NCBI GenBank assembly: GCA_035524095.1
Contig: DATKPK010000154.1
Span: 1-17,782 of the forward strand
Reading direction: 5' to 3'
Length of the DNA: 17,782 bases
DNA from: DATJUF01 sp035524095
GTDB taxonomy: Bacteria > Desulfobacterota > Binatia > Binatales > Binataceae
In this document: positions 6,167 through 14,224 of the stretch, one piece after another
Numbering within the stretch: the first letter of the stretch is position 1
Layout: each line of letters begins with the position of its first letter
The notes under the pieces: model-generated
Database searches by the model: none
What the model was told of the DNA's origin: nothing
What the model saw: only the letters and a program-made list of their open reading frames with translations
Position numbers and translations under genes: made by a program

Positions 6167-7327
6167 TTAGTTTGTCTCCGTCCTGCCGCGCGCCTTCGCG
6201 ATTGCCGCCTTGGCCATTTCGAGCAGCCGTTCGGTGTCTGCCTGAGGCATCGTGAGGTCCACTCGCAAAGCGTAAAGCCTGAGCCCTGTCAGCGGGAAGT
6301 ATTCGAGTTTGACGAGGTCCTTCGCGGTCGTCACCACCATTTCCGCATTGCGCGCAGCTTCGAGGATGTTTTCCACGTCGTACGGCCCATAATCATGATG
6401 GTCCGGGTAAGCGAGCGTCGCAATCACGTCGGCGCCGAGACGCGTGAGCATCGCGTGAAAGCCGGACGGATCCGCCAAGCCGCTAAGAGCGACGACCCTC
6501 CTTCCATCCAGTGCCAGCGGATACTCGCGCCAGCGCGGCGGCGCGGTGAGATCTTCGGGCGGCGGTTCGGGAGTCACAAGCGCGCGTGGTTCGAGGCGCG
6601 CATGGAGCATTAGCCGGCTTTCCAGCAAACGCCGGTCGGCATCGCTCAACGCGGAAGTTCGCTCTTGGCCATCATCAACGAGCACTATCGCATCGGCGCG
6701 GACAATCGCGTCTCGCCGGTCACGCATCGGGCCGGCCGGCAACAGCCATCCGTTGCCGAAGCCCCGCGCAGGATTGATCAGCAAAAGGTTAAGGTGTCGC
6801 TTGAGCCGCAGATGCTGGAAGCCATCATCGAGAATCACCGCGTCAAGCGCCTTCCCCTTCACGTCCATGAAATTTTTGAGTAGCGTGATCGCGTCTGCGC
6901 GGCGGCGTCCGATCGCAATCGGCCCCTCGAACGTCTTCGCCATCATCAGCGGCTCGTCACCGGCCACGTCGACGTCGAGCATTGTTTGCTGACCATCACT
7001 GACGATCGCGGCCGGCGGTCCATCCGCACGGCGGCCCCATCCACGGCTGACGATTCCCGTAGCGAGCCCCTGTTCGCCGAGCATCCGCGCGAGCGCCAGC
7101 GTGAAAGGAGTCTTGCCGTTTCCGCCGACCGTAAGATTGCCGACACTGATCGTCGGTACCTCGGCGTGACGGCTCCGCGATTCCCACCACCGCTCCCGTA
7201 TCGCGAGAACCGCACCGTAGATCCGGCTCGCAGGGGTCAGCGCTGCCCACAGCGGCAGATACCGAAGTGGCAGAGGATTTTGCCACAGCCGTTCGATCCA
7301 GGGACGCAAGGAACGATGGCGCGCCAC
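6167..7327 (-). CDS. lpxK: Tetraacyldisaccharide 4'-kinase (lipid A 4'-kinase)
   Basis: LpxK (386 residues, slightly longer than the usual 330-360) uses ATP to phosphorylate the 4' position of the tetraacyl disaccharide to give lipid IVA, at the cytoplasmic face of the inner membrane. The N-terminal membrane-associating region (LRYLPLWAALTPASRIYGAV) leads to the P-loop VGNLTVGGNGKTPF (about 62-75). VSRGWGR, AVILDDGFQH (the conserved DDGFQH motif) and LSGLADPSGF follow, and DHHDYG and TTAKDLVKLE are the C-terminal signatures. The start is a GTG six bases after the waaA stop with no strong Shine-Dalgarno, consistent with coupling to waaA. The next gene begins 13 bases after its stop. Confidence 0.95.
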   Translation of the reverse strand: MARHRSLRPWIERLWQNPLPLRYLPLWAALTPASRIYGAVLAIRERWWESRSRHAEVPTISVGNLTVGGNGKTPFTLALARMLGEQGLATGIVSRGWGRRADGPPAAIVSDGQQTMLDVDVAGDEPLMMAKTFEGPIAIGRRRADAITLLKNFMDVKGKALDAVILDDGFQHLRLKRHLNLLLINPARGFGNGWLLPAGPMRDRRDAIVRADAIVLVDDGQERTSALSDADRRLLESRLMLHARLEPRALVTPEPPPEDLTAPPRWREYPLALDGRRVVALSGLADPSGFHAMLTRLGADVIATLAYPDHHDYGPYDVENILEAARNAEMVVTTAKDLVKLEYFPLTGLRLYALRVDLTMPQADTERLLEMAKAAIAKARGRTETN

Positions 7328-7333
7328 CGAGGG

Positions 7334-8614
7334 TCACTCACTCTGCATCAGCCGCCGCAAATGACTAAGCGTCGCCAGCGTGCCACCGGCCAGGCGCGCG
7401 ACTGTGCCCTGCGCATTCCGGCCGGCAACGCCGCGCGCATCCTCGTCATTCAACCATAGAGCTGCAACGCTCGCGATTTCGCTCGCATCGCGCACGATAC
7501 GCGCCCCGCCTGTCTCGAGCAGCGCCTGTGCTGGCTCGCGTTGATTCTCATGGTAGGGCCCGAACATCACCGGCACTCCGAACGCCGCCGGCTCAGCGGG
7601 ATTCTGACCGCCGCGGCCTGGTTCGAGACTGCCGCCGACAAACGCAATCGTCGCGCGGCGATAGAGCGCGCGTAACTCGCCCATCGTGTCCAGCAACAGG
7701 ATTGAGGCATCAGCCTTTGTCTCCGAAGTCGTCGGCTGACCCGGCGAAGCAAGCTCGCTTGCCTGAACGAATGGTAATCCTACTTCTTGTAGAATAGCCA
7801 CCGCTTCTCCGGCGCGCTCCAAATGGCGTGGAGCAACGATCAACGCAAGCCGCGGAAAGCTCCGTAATAGTTCCTGATACGCCGCAATCACACTTCGCTC
7901 CTCGCCCGGCGCCGTCGAACCGGCGATCAGGATCGGCTGTGACGCAGCAAATTCGGCGAGCAGCGGCCGGATTGCCGGCGCTGTATCGCCCGGATCAAAT
8001 TTCGTATTGCCAGTAACAATCACTCTTTCTGACGGAGCGCCTAGTGAGCGATAGCGTGCAGCGTCGTCTTCAGTTTGCGCCAGAATAACATCCGCGTGAC
8101 CTAGCGCTTCGCCAATCAACCTGCGAATGCCCCTGTAGCGCTGCGCCGAGCGCGCGGAGATACGGCCATTGATGATCGCAATCGTGATCTTAGCTTTGGC
8201 CGCTTCAAAGAAATAATTCGGCCACAATTCAGTTTCTGCGATTAGCATTACATCGGGCTTGAGGCGTCGCAGAAACGAGCGTACCGCGAAGGGCGAATCG
8301 AGTGGCGCTAGCTGATAAGCGATCGCATCCGGAATGCGCCGCCGTGCCGCCTCTCGCCCGGCGGTTGTCATCGTCGTAACCGCAATCTCAGTTCCAGGAA
8401 ATTCGCGCCCGAGGCCGAGCGCGATCGGCCGCACCGCTTCGATCTCGCCGACCGACGCCGCATGAATCCATACGCGTTTTCGATTGCCCAGCGGCTGCTT
8501 GACCGCGGCAATACCTAGACGTTCGCGGCATGCGGCTGCATCGGCGCCGGCGCTCGCGATCAGTGCGAACGGTAGAGCAGGATACCAAATAGCATTGTAG
8601 AGCAGCGGCAGCAT
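7334..8614 (-). CDS. waaA: 3-deoxy-D-manno-octulosonic acid (Kdo) transferase
   Basis: WaaA/KdtA (GT30, 426 residues) transfers Kdo from CMP-Kdo to lipid IVA on the cytoplasmic face of the inner membrane. An N-terminal hydrophobic anchor (about 1-22) precedes RVWIHAASVGEIEAVRP, whose Glu57 corresponds to the conserved catalytic Glu in SVGE. LIAETELWPNYF, GRISARSAQRYR, VTGNTKFD and LIAGSTAPGEE are family motifs, and FVGGSLEPGRGGQNPAEP is the C-terminal GT30 signature. Whether it adds one or two Kdo residues cannot be read from sequence. The ATG at 8614 has Shine-Dalgarno TGAGG (8621-8625) six bases upstream, inside a small hairpin. msbA ends 63 bases upstream and lpxK begins six bases downstream. 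Confidence 0.95.
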   Translation of the reverse strand: MLPLLYNAIWYPALPFALIASAGADAAACRERLGIAAVKQPLGNRKRVWIHAASVGEIEAVRPIALGLGREFPGTEIAVTTMTTAGREAARRRIPDAIAYQLAPLDSPFAVRSFLRRLKPDVMLIAETELWPNYFFEAAKAKITIAIINGRISARSAQRYRGIRRLIGEALGHADVILAQTEDDAARYRSLGAPSERVIVTGNTKFDPGDTAPAIRPLLAEFAASQPILIAGSTAPGEERSVIAAYQELLRSFPRLALIVAPRHLERAGEAVAILQEVGLPFVQASELASPGQPTTSETKADASILLLDTMGELRALYRRATIAFVGGSLEPGRGGQNPAEPAAFGVPVMFGPYHENQREPAQALLETGGARIVRDASEIASVAALWLNDEDARGVAGRNAQGTVARLAGGTLATLSHLRRLMQSE

Positions 8615-8618
8615 CGTA

Positions 8619-8636
8619 GGCCTCAGTCATGAGGCC
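8619..8636 (-). promoter_or_regulatory. Hairpin covering the waaA ribosome-binding site
   Basis: GGCCTCA (8619-8625), a four-base loop and TGAGGCC (8630-8636) form a perfect 7-bp stem. On the mRNA the waaA Shine-Dalgarno TGAGG lies in the 3' arm and the start codon follows four bases after the stem, so folding would hide it. An out-of-frame ATG (8628-8630) lies in the 5' half. Translational control is inference. Confidence 0.45.
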
Positions 8637-8677
8637 GTGCGCGGAACTCGTCACTCCCCATGATTACGCACCCCGCT

Positions 8678-10447
8678 TCAACTCGCCAGCGTACCGTTAC
8701 CCGGCATCTCCAGAGACGGCGCGAATTGGATTCCGTGGAGCTTGCTGTACTCACCGCCCAACGCCATCAGATGCGCGTGCGTCCCTTCCTCAACGATACG
8801 CCCATGTACGAGCACGGCGATCCGATCGGCGCGGCGCACAGTCGATAAGCGATGAGCGATCACTAGTGTCGTGCGATTCGCCATCAGATGCTCTAGCGCT
8901 TCCTGCACCTGCCGTTCCGCTTCGGAATCAAGCGACGACGTTGCTTCGTCAAGAATCAGTATCGGCGCGTTTTTGAGCAACGCGCGAGCGATCGCGATCC
9001 GCTGGCGCTCGCCTCCCGAAAGCCGCACGCCCAGTTCGCCTATCGCCGTGTCATAGCCATTCGGCAGCCGCGCGATAAAATCATGCGCATTGGCGAGACG
9101 CGCCGCAGCGATTACTTCATCGAGATTTTTGTCTATATCCCCGTACGCAATATTCGCACGCACCGTATCGTTGAACAGAAATGTATGCTGCGTGACGAGA
9201 CCAATCTGCGCCCGCAACGATCCGACCTTGTAGCGCCGCACATCTAGATCATCGACGCTGACCGTGCCTTGCTGCACGTCATAAAAGCGCGGGATCAAAT
9301 CGGCCAGCGTCGATTTACCACCCCCGCTCATCCCGACCAGCGCGACCACTTCGCCTGCGCCAATAGTCAGATTGATATCCCGCAATACCCAATCGTCCCC
9401 GTAACGAAAACTCACATCGTGAAACGCCACCGCATGCGGCTCATTGCCAAGCTTAATACCTGCAGGATCATCGGGAACGTCCGTCGGAGCGTCCATCATC
9501 TCGAACACGCGCTCACCCGCCGCCAGCCCCGCCTGGATATTGTTATTAGTGGTGCTGAGGCTTTTGAAGGGACGATAGAGCAGGATCATTGCAGTGATGA
9601 ACGCCAGAAAGACCCCCGGCGTCCGCGACCCAGCCATCACCGAATACGCGCCCCACCAGATTATCCCGATCACGGCGAACGCCCCCATCAATTCTATCGT
9701 CGGTCCGGTAATCGCCTTGATCCGCGCCACCCGCATATAGATCCGGAACAGCCGCCGCAATTCGCGATTGAACCGCGTCCGCTCGTATTCCTCCATCCCG
9801 AAGGCCTTGACCACTCGATTACCCTGATAGGTTTCCTGCAGGATCGTGTTAAGGCCGCTGAGTTGCCGCTGCGCGTCCTTCGTCATCTTGCGCATCCCGC
9901 GCGAGAAACGCGTTATCGGCAACACAGCCGAAGGAAAAACCACCAGCGCTGCGAGCGTGAAACGCCAATCGACATAGAGTGCGCCAGCGATCAGTGCGAT
10001 CAGCCGTGTACCGTCGCTAAATGCGGAAAGAAAGCTGTCTATCCCGCTGTTCGTGACGACCTGAACGTCGTTGATCACTCGCGACATCATCACGCCGGTC
10101 GGTGTGCGATTGAAAAACGACAGAGGCTTGCGCTGCAACGCCTCGTTGAGTTCGCCGCGGATATCCATCGTGACTTTTTGCATCACGTAGGCTTCTAGAT
10201 AATCGGAGCCAAACGACGCCGCCGCCCGCACCGTGAAAAGACCGAGCAGCAGAATCGAGAGCGGCCTCAAGCGCGAAACGTCATGGCTTATCGCGAAGCG
10301 GTCGGCAAAGGCCTTGATGATGACAACCAGCGATCCTTCAGTTGAGCTGACCACGATCATCGCAACGCACATCACGACTATGTACGGAAACAGATAACGG
10401 CGCGGATAAGCCAAGAGCCGCCGTAGTAAGGGCGTCAGCAATTTCAC
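8678..10447 (-). CDS. msbA: Lipid A export ABC transporter/flippase MsbA
   Basis: A 589-residue half-transporter (one membrane domain fused to one ATPase domain), the normal MsbA length, which works as a homodimer to flip core-lipid A across the inner membrane. Hydrophobic segments at about 20-40, 62-80, 147-178 and 250-292 fit six transmembrane helices, with coupling-region motifs FFNRTPTGVMMSRVINDV and ETYQGNRVVKAFGMEEYE. The ATPase has Walker A GMSGGGKST (372-380), Q-loop Gln420, signature LSGGE (476-480), Walker B ILILDE (496-501) and H-loop His532. The GTG start overlaps the lpxB stop as GTGA. A generic multidrug ABCB-type exporter is the alternative by sequence alone, but a position between lpxB and waaA strongly favours MsbA. 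Confidence 0.92.
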   Translation of the reverse strand: MKLLTPLLRRLLAYPRRYLFPYIVVMCVAMIVVSSTEGSLVVIIKAFADRFAISHDVSRLRPLSILLLGLFTVRAAASFGSDYLEAYVMQKVTMDIRGELNEALQRKPLSFFNRTPTGVMMSRVINDVQVVTNSGIDSFLSAFSDGTRLIALIAGALYVDWRFTLAALVVFPSAVLPITRFSRGMRKMTKDAQRQLSGLNTILQETYQGNRVVKAFGMEEYERTRFNRELRRLFRIYMRVARIKAITGPTIELMGAFAVIGIIWWGAYSVMAGSRTPGVFLAFITAMILLYRPFKSLSTTNNNIQAGLAAGERVFEMMDAPTDVPDDPAGIKLGNEPHAVAFHDVSFRYGDDWVLRDINLTIGAGEVVALVGMSGGGKSTLADLIPRFYDVQQGTVSVDDLDVRRYKVGSLRAQIGLVTQHTFLFNDTVRANIAYGDIDKNLDEVIAAARLANAHDFIARLPNGYDTAIGELGVRLSGGERQRIAIARALLKNAPILILDEATSSLDSEAERQVQEALEHLMANRTTLVIAHRLSTVRRADRIAVLVHGRIVEEGTHAHLMALGGEYSKLHGIQFAPSLEMPGNGTLAS

Positions 10448-11688
10448 GATGATAGCATCCCAAGCGCGATATCCGCCACGCGTCCGGCCGCGCCCGGCGT
10501 GCCGAGGCTTTGCGCCACCGCCTTTAGCGATGTTGCAACTTCCGCGTGCAATGACTCGGCTAGCATCGGCTCACCCGCACGCACGAGCTTCGCGGGTGTG
10601 ACTTCCCATTGGATAAGCTCCGGGACGATACGCCGGCCAGCCAGCAAGTTGGGCATCCCGATAAAATCGACTCCTTTGATCAGCAAGCGCCCGAGAGCAT
10701 ACGTCAACGGCGACATCTTGTAGGCAATCACCATCGGGCATCCGAGCAAGGCCGTTTCAAGCGTGGCCGTGCCCGAGGCTACCAACGCGAGTTGACTCGA
10801 CGCGATAATACTATAGGCGTCCTCGGTAATAATATGGACCCCGTCCAACGCAGACCCGGCCACTTCGCGCAGGTCCGCGACTCTTAGCGTCGGCGCCAGC
10901 ACGATGACGGGCGTCAGATCATGGTCGCCCGCGAGCACTTTGGCTGCCGCGAGCATCGGACGTAACAAGTAATGTATCTCGCCGTGACGGCTGCCCGGCA
11001 TCAATGCCAGCAGTTTCGTCCGCGGACGAAAGCCATGCCGCGCCAGCGTGGCGGCTCTATCCTGCTCCGGCTTGACGCGATCGAGTAGCGGATGACCGAC
11101 GAAGGTGACACGTTCACCCGCGCCCGCGAACAATTCCGCCTCGAAAGGGAACACCACCGCCAGCCGATCGGCCCGGCGCATGAGTTTACCGATACGCCCA
11201 CGGCGCCAGGCCCATACCTGCGGCGTGATGTAATACAATACTGGCACGCCAGCGCGATGAGCCACGCCGGCCAGAATCATATTGAATTCCGCAAAATCGA
11301 TCAGGATAAGCAGATCAGGCGGCTCGCTGCGGAGCCTGCGGCGCAAGTCGCGCAATGCGCCAAGTGTCAGGCGAATCGTCGAGGCCAGTTCCGCGATGCC
11401 GAGTCCCGCGATATCTTCCGCCTTGAACAGCGCGGTCACGCCCGCCTCTCGCATCCGTGCCCCGGCAATCCCGCTCAGTTCCCAACGCGGATCGCGCGCG
11501 AGCATTTCCCGCGCAAGGTCAGCGCCATGCAGATCGCCCGACGCCTCGCCGGCCACGATTAACACGCGCCGGCGCGGATGCGCCCCGGCATTGGCGGAAC
11601 TCATAATCGAAGCATTCGCGGTTGCAACTCGCATCACAGTCAAGTTTGAGGCAAACAGCCCAGACGGGTTGTCGGGCGATGTTGTCAC
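10444..11688 (-). CDS. lpxB: Lipid-A-disaccharide synthase
   Basis: LpxB (GT19) joins UDP-2,3-diacylglucosamine and lipid X into the beta-1',6 disaccharide, at the cytoplasmic side of the inner membrane. VLIVAGEASGDLHGADLAREM is the N-terminal signature. LILIDFAEFNMILA, YYITPQVWAWRRGRI, FPFEAELF, FVGHPLLD, LALMPGSRHGEI, ASGTATLETALLGCPMVIAYK and IGMPNLLAGRRIVPELIQ are all family motifs. At 414 residues from the GTG at 11688 it carries about 40 residues before the signature, longer than usual. The GTG overlaps the upstream stop as GTGA, matching the operon style, but ATGs at 11634 and 11604 are also possible, the latter giving a more typical N-terminus. None has a strong Shine-Dalgarno. Confidence 0.95.
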   Translation of the reverse strand: MTTSPDNPSGLFASNLTVMRVATANASIMSSANAGAHPRRRVLIVAGEASGDLHGADLAREMLARDPRWELSGIAGARMREAGVTALFKAEDIAGLGIAELASTIRLTLGALRDLRRRLRSEPPDLLILIDFAEFNMILAGVAHRAGVPVLYYITPQVWAWRRGRIGKLMRRADRLAVVFPFEAELFAGAGERVTFVGHPLLDRVKPEQDRAATLARHGFRPRTKLLALMPGSRHGEIHYLLRPMLAAAKVLAGDHDLTPVIVLAPTLRVADLREVAGSALDGVHIITEDAYSIIASSQLALVASGTATLETALLGCPMVIAYKMSPLTYALGRLLIKGVDFIGMPNLLAGRRIVPELIQWEVTPAKLVRAGEPMLAESLHAEVATSLKAVAQSLGTPGAAGRVADIALGMLSS

Positions 11689-12641
11689 AGATTGAGCGCT
11701 GCGTTCTCTTTTGCGATTGCGATACGAATCCGCTCGCTCAGTTCCATTACTCGCAGCCCATCATCAGCGCTGACGCGCGGTGCGCTCCGCGCTCGTACGC
11801 TGTTCACGAACGCCCGTACTTCATCCATCAGCGGGTCGCCCTCCGCCAGGCCAATCAACTCGGCCGAGATCACCGGAAACGTACCGCCAGCTGGTGGCGG
11901 ACTCTTGCGATAGACCTGAATACTGCGTGCCTCATAATCAACTGAAAGGTATGCGTCAGGTTGAAAGAATCGAATCTTCCGCTCGCGCTTGGCCGAGACT
12001 CGGCTCGAATTGAGATTGGCTATCAGCCCGTTGGCGAACCGAATACGTGCGTTCGCGATATCAATCTGATCGGTCAGGACCGCGACCCCCACCGCCTCAA
12101 CCGAAACCGCTTCGGATTGAACCAGGCTCAGAATCACGTCCAGGTCATGCACCATCAAGTCGAGTACAACGTCGACATCAGTGCCGCGCTCGGTAAACGA
12201 CGCGAGCCGGTGGCATTCGATGAAACGGGGCGAGTCCAGGATCGCTCCAAGTCTCTCAATCGCCGGATTGAAGCGTTCCAGATGGCCGATCTGAAGAATC
12301 CGCCCGCCACCCGCCGCGATTATGCCCAGCTCGTGCGCCTCGTCGAGCGTCGCCGCCATGGGCTTTTCCAGCAACACGTCGATACCCCATCGCATCAAGT
12401 CGGCCGCAATCAAATGATGCGTCACGCCGGGCGACGCGACCGTTGCAAGATCAATCTTGCCCCGCAGATCGCGATAGTCGGAGCACGGCTCGGCGCCCGT
12501 CTCCGCGGCGACTTCGTCGGCACGACGCTGATCGACGTCTGCCACGTACTTCAGCTCGACGCCTTCAAGCGCGCGGTACTTATGAGCGTGCAATGACCCA
12601 AGGCGGCCCGCGCCGATCACTGCTGCGCGCAGGTCAGCCAT
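11685..12641 (-). CDS. Gfo/Idh/MocA family NAD(P)-dependent oxidoreductase
   Basis: A 318-residue sugar-dehydrogenase-like protein. Starting MADLRAAVIGAGRLGSLHAHKY, it shows the Rossmann G-x-G-x-x-G and then VLLEKPMAAT, the conserved EKP motif that holds the catalytic Lys; LVHDLDVILSLV carries the conserved His-Asp region. The substrate is unknown. A Gfo/Idh gene between lpxI and lpxB recurs in deltaproteobacterial lipid A clusters. In some bacteria (Acidithiobacillus, Leptospira) a related dehydrogenase, GnnA, with the aminotransferase GnnB, makes UDP-GlcNAc3N for LpxA; no GnnB is present here. The ATG at 12641 overlaps the lpxI stop by eight bases. An upstream in-frame GTG at 12692 would add 17 unconserved-looking residues inside lpxI. 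Confidence 0.88.
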   Translation of the reverse strand: MADLRAAVIGAGRLGSLHAHKYRALEGVELKYVADVDQRRADEVAAETGAEPCSDYRDLRGKIDLATVASPGVTHHLIAADLMRWGIDVLLEKPMAATLDEAHELGIIAAGGGRILQIGHLERFNPAIERLGAILDSPRFIECHRLASFTERGTDVDVVLDLMVHDLDVILSLVQSEAVSVEAVGVAVLTDQIDIANARIRFANGLIANLNSSRVSAKRERKIRFFQPDAYLSVDYEARSIQVYRKSPPPAGGTFPVISAELIGLAEGDPLMDEVRAFVNSVRARSAPRVSADDGLRVMELSERIRIAIAKENAALNL

Positions 12642-13437
12642 AGCCGAAGACGGTGACCCCGAGCGCTTGCGCGCGGTCGATGATTTGTCCACGTTCGAGC
12701 AGCATTGCGGTACCAGCTTCGATGCCGATCATCGCGGCGCCGATTTCTGCCAGCAACTCGATGGTCGCCGGGCCAATCGCAGGACGGTCAAAGCGCAAGT
12801 CCTGACCGGGTTTTGCTGCCTTCGCGACCACCAATCCGGGACCACACAGTTTCGCCGCGCGCCGTAATGCCTCATCGGTGCCCTCGACCGCCTCGACCGC
12901 AGCAACAACACCGTCGCGGACAGCGACCGCCTGTCCGATATCGAAACCGCCGACGGCACGTGCAACGTTAAATGCAAGTTCGAGGTCTCTCAGTTGCGCC
13001 GCCGATGGCTCAGGCCCACTGACTACGCCCGGGCGCGTGATCACATCTTCGAGCATCGGTACCGGATCGATGATCGCGATACCCTCCGCTTCGAGCTCAC
13101 GCGCAACTCCCCGCAACACCGCATCGTCACTGAAACGGCCAATCCGTTGAAGCATCGCAAGCGCACGCATATCGGGAGCGAACGCAGCCGGCAGCGACGA
13201 CCGCGCGATACCCCCTGCCATCGCCGCCGTCGTCACACCCGCGCTTTTGAATGAGTCCACCATCCGCTGCAATTCGCCAACCTTGATCCAGGTGATGGAC
13301 TCAACCAGTTCGGCCAACGCTGGATCGGTCTCGCCCTGATGGGCCACGGCGATGACCTCAACCCCGTCGCGGCGGGCTGCCCTGGCTACCTGGAGCGGGA
13401 AGACTCCGTTACCCGCGATAAGGCCGAGTCTAGTCAC
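12634..13437 (-). CDS. lpxI: UDP-2,3-diacylglucosamine diphosphatase LpxI
   Basis: LpxI (DUF1009; 267 residues) hydrolyses UDP-2,3-diacylglucosamine to lipid X and UMP, the step done by LpxH in E. coli. The N-terminus LGLIAGNGVFPLQVARAARR and internal motifs MAGGIARSS, LPAAFAPDM, DDAVLRGVA, IGQAVAVRDG, VVAAVEAVEGTDEAL and RFDRPAIGPATIELL match the family, with the catalytic-domain Asp in the last. The GTG at 13437 overlaps the lpxA stop by eight bases (GTGACTAG) and places LGLIAGNG right at the N-terminus, as in homologues; an in-frame TTG at 13482 would add 15 residues. LpxI instead of LpxH is typical of Alphaproteobacteria and Deltaproteobacteria-like lineages. Its overlaps on both sides show tight operon packing. 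Confidence 0.93.
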   Translation of the reverse strand: MTRLGLIAGNGVFPLQVARAARRDGVEVIAVAHQGETDPALAELVESITWIKVGELQRMVDSFKSAGVTTAAMAGGIARSSLPAAFAPDMRALAMLQRIGRFSDDAVLRGVARELEAEGIAIIDPVPMLEDVITRPGVVSGPEPSAAQLRDLELAFNVARAVGGFDIGQAVAVRDGVVAAVEAVEGTDEALRRAAKLCGPGLVVAKAAKPGQDLRFDRPAIGPATIELLAEIGAAMIGIEAGTAMLLERGQIIDRAQALGVTVFGYG

Positions 13438-14224
13438 GGTCGCGGCCGACGACTCCGCGTTCCGACTTGGTGATAAATTCAACGAGGCATCGGACTTCGG
13501 CGCAGTGGCCGCCTTCGTTCAGCACCTCGCGAATCGCCTCTTCACGCAGAAGCTTGCTGTAAAAGAGCATGCGAAAGGCGCTCTTCAATGCGGCTATCGT
13601 CTCGGGCGCGAAACCCCGCCGTTCGAGGCCCGTACTATTTACCCCGACCAGGCGTGCACGTTCGCTGCCGGCCACCATCGCGTACGGCGGAACGTCTTGC
13701 GCAACCTTTGATCCTGCTGCCACAAACGCGTGAGCGCCAATATGACTGAACTGATGTATCCCGCACATCCCCGCAGTCACGACCCATTCTTCGAGCACGC
13801 AATGGCCCGCAAGCTCGGTGGAATTGGCGATAATCGCATGGTCACCGACGTAGCAGTCATGCGCGATATGGGCGTAATTCATGATCAGCACATGATTGCC
13901 GATTTTGGTCAGCATCCCGCCGCCTTCGGTCCCGCGATGAATCGTTGTAAATTCGCGAATCCGATTATCGTCGCCGATCACGAGGCGTGACGGCTCTCCG
14001 TGATATTTCAAATCTTGCGGTGCCGCCCCGATCGAGGCGAATTGAAAAATCTGATTGCGCGCCCCGATTAGCGTCGGACCCTCAATCACCGCATACGGGC
14101 CAACCGTAGTGCCGGGGCCAATTGCCACTTCAGGACCAATTACCGCGCCCGGCCCAATTTGGACGTCGGAGTCGAGTTCGGCTCGAGCATCGATTACGGC
14201 GCTGGGATGGATACGGCCGGCTAT
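13430..14224 (-). CDS. lpxA: UDP-N-acetylglucosamine acyltransferase, probable AUA start
   Basis: LpxA transfers a 3-hydroxyacyl chain from ACP to UDP-GlcNAc (or an amino analogue), the first step of lipid A synthesis. The left-handed beta-helix hexapeptide repeats are plain, followed by NQIFQFASIGAAPQDLKYHG, MNYAHIAHDCYVGDHAIIAN (catalytic His122 counted from the AUA) and GIHQFSHIGAHAFVAAGS. The first NTG codon in frame (GTG, 14128) would delete the first 32 residues, including clear LpxA sequence IHPSAVID and two or more helix turns. Between the in-frame stop at 14264-14266 and 14128 there is no NTG at all. The ATA at 14222-14224 overlaps the fabZ stop (ATAG) and has AGGAG eight bases upstream, giving 264 residues, the usual length. 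The start codon is inference; the gene identity is certain. Confidence 0.9.
   Translation of the reverse strand: MAGRIHPSAVIDARAELDSDVQIGPGAVIGPEVAIGPGTTVGPYAVIEGPTLIGARNQIFQFASIGAAPQDLKYHGEPSRLVIGDDNRIREFTTIHRGTEGGGMLTKIGNHVLIMNYAHIAHDCYVGDHAIIANSTELAGHCVLEEWVVTAGMCGIHQFSHIGAHAFVAAGSKVAQDVPPYAMVAGSERARLVGVNSTGLERRGFAPETIAALKSAFRMLFYSKLLREEAIREVLNEGGHCAEVRCLVEFITKSERGVVGRDRD

Noticed and set aside
9269..10198. 309-residue plus-strand ORF opposite msbA
   Set aside because: It lies wholly antisense to msbA, whose domains are intact, and its His/Arg/Pro-rich translation resembles no protein family.
11961..12596. 211-residue plus-strand ORF opposite the Gfo/Idh gene
   Set aside because: Antisense shadow of a well-conserved gene; no recognisable motif and no ribosome-binding site worth noting.
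13430..14128. lpxA starting at the GTG at 14128
   Set aside because: This would drop 32 residues that read as clear LpxA beta-helix sequence and lacks a supporting ribosome-binding site.
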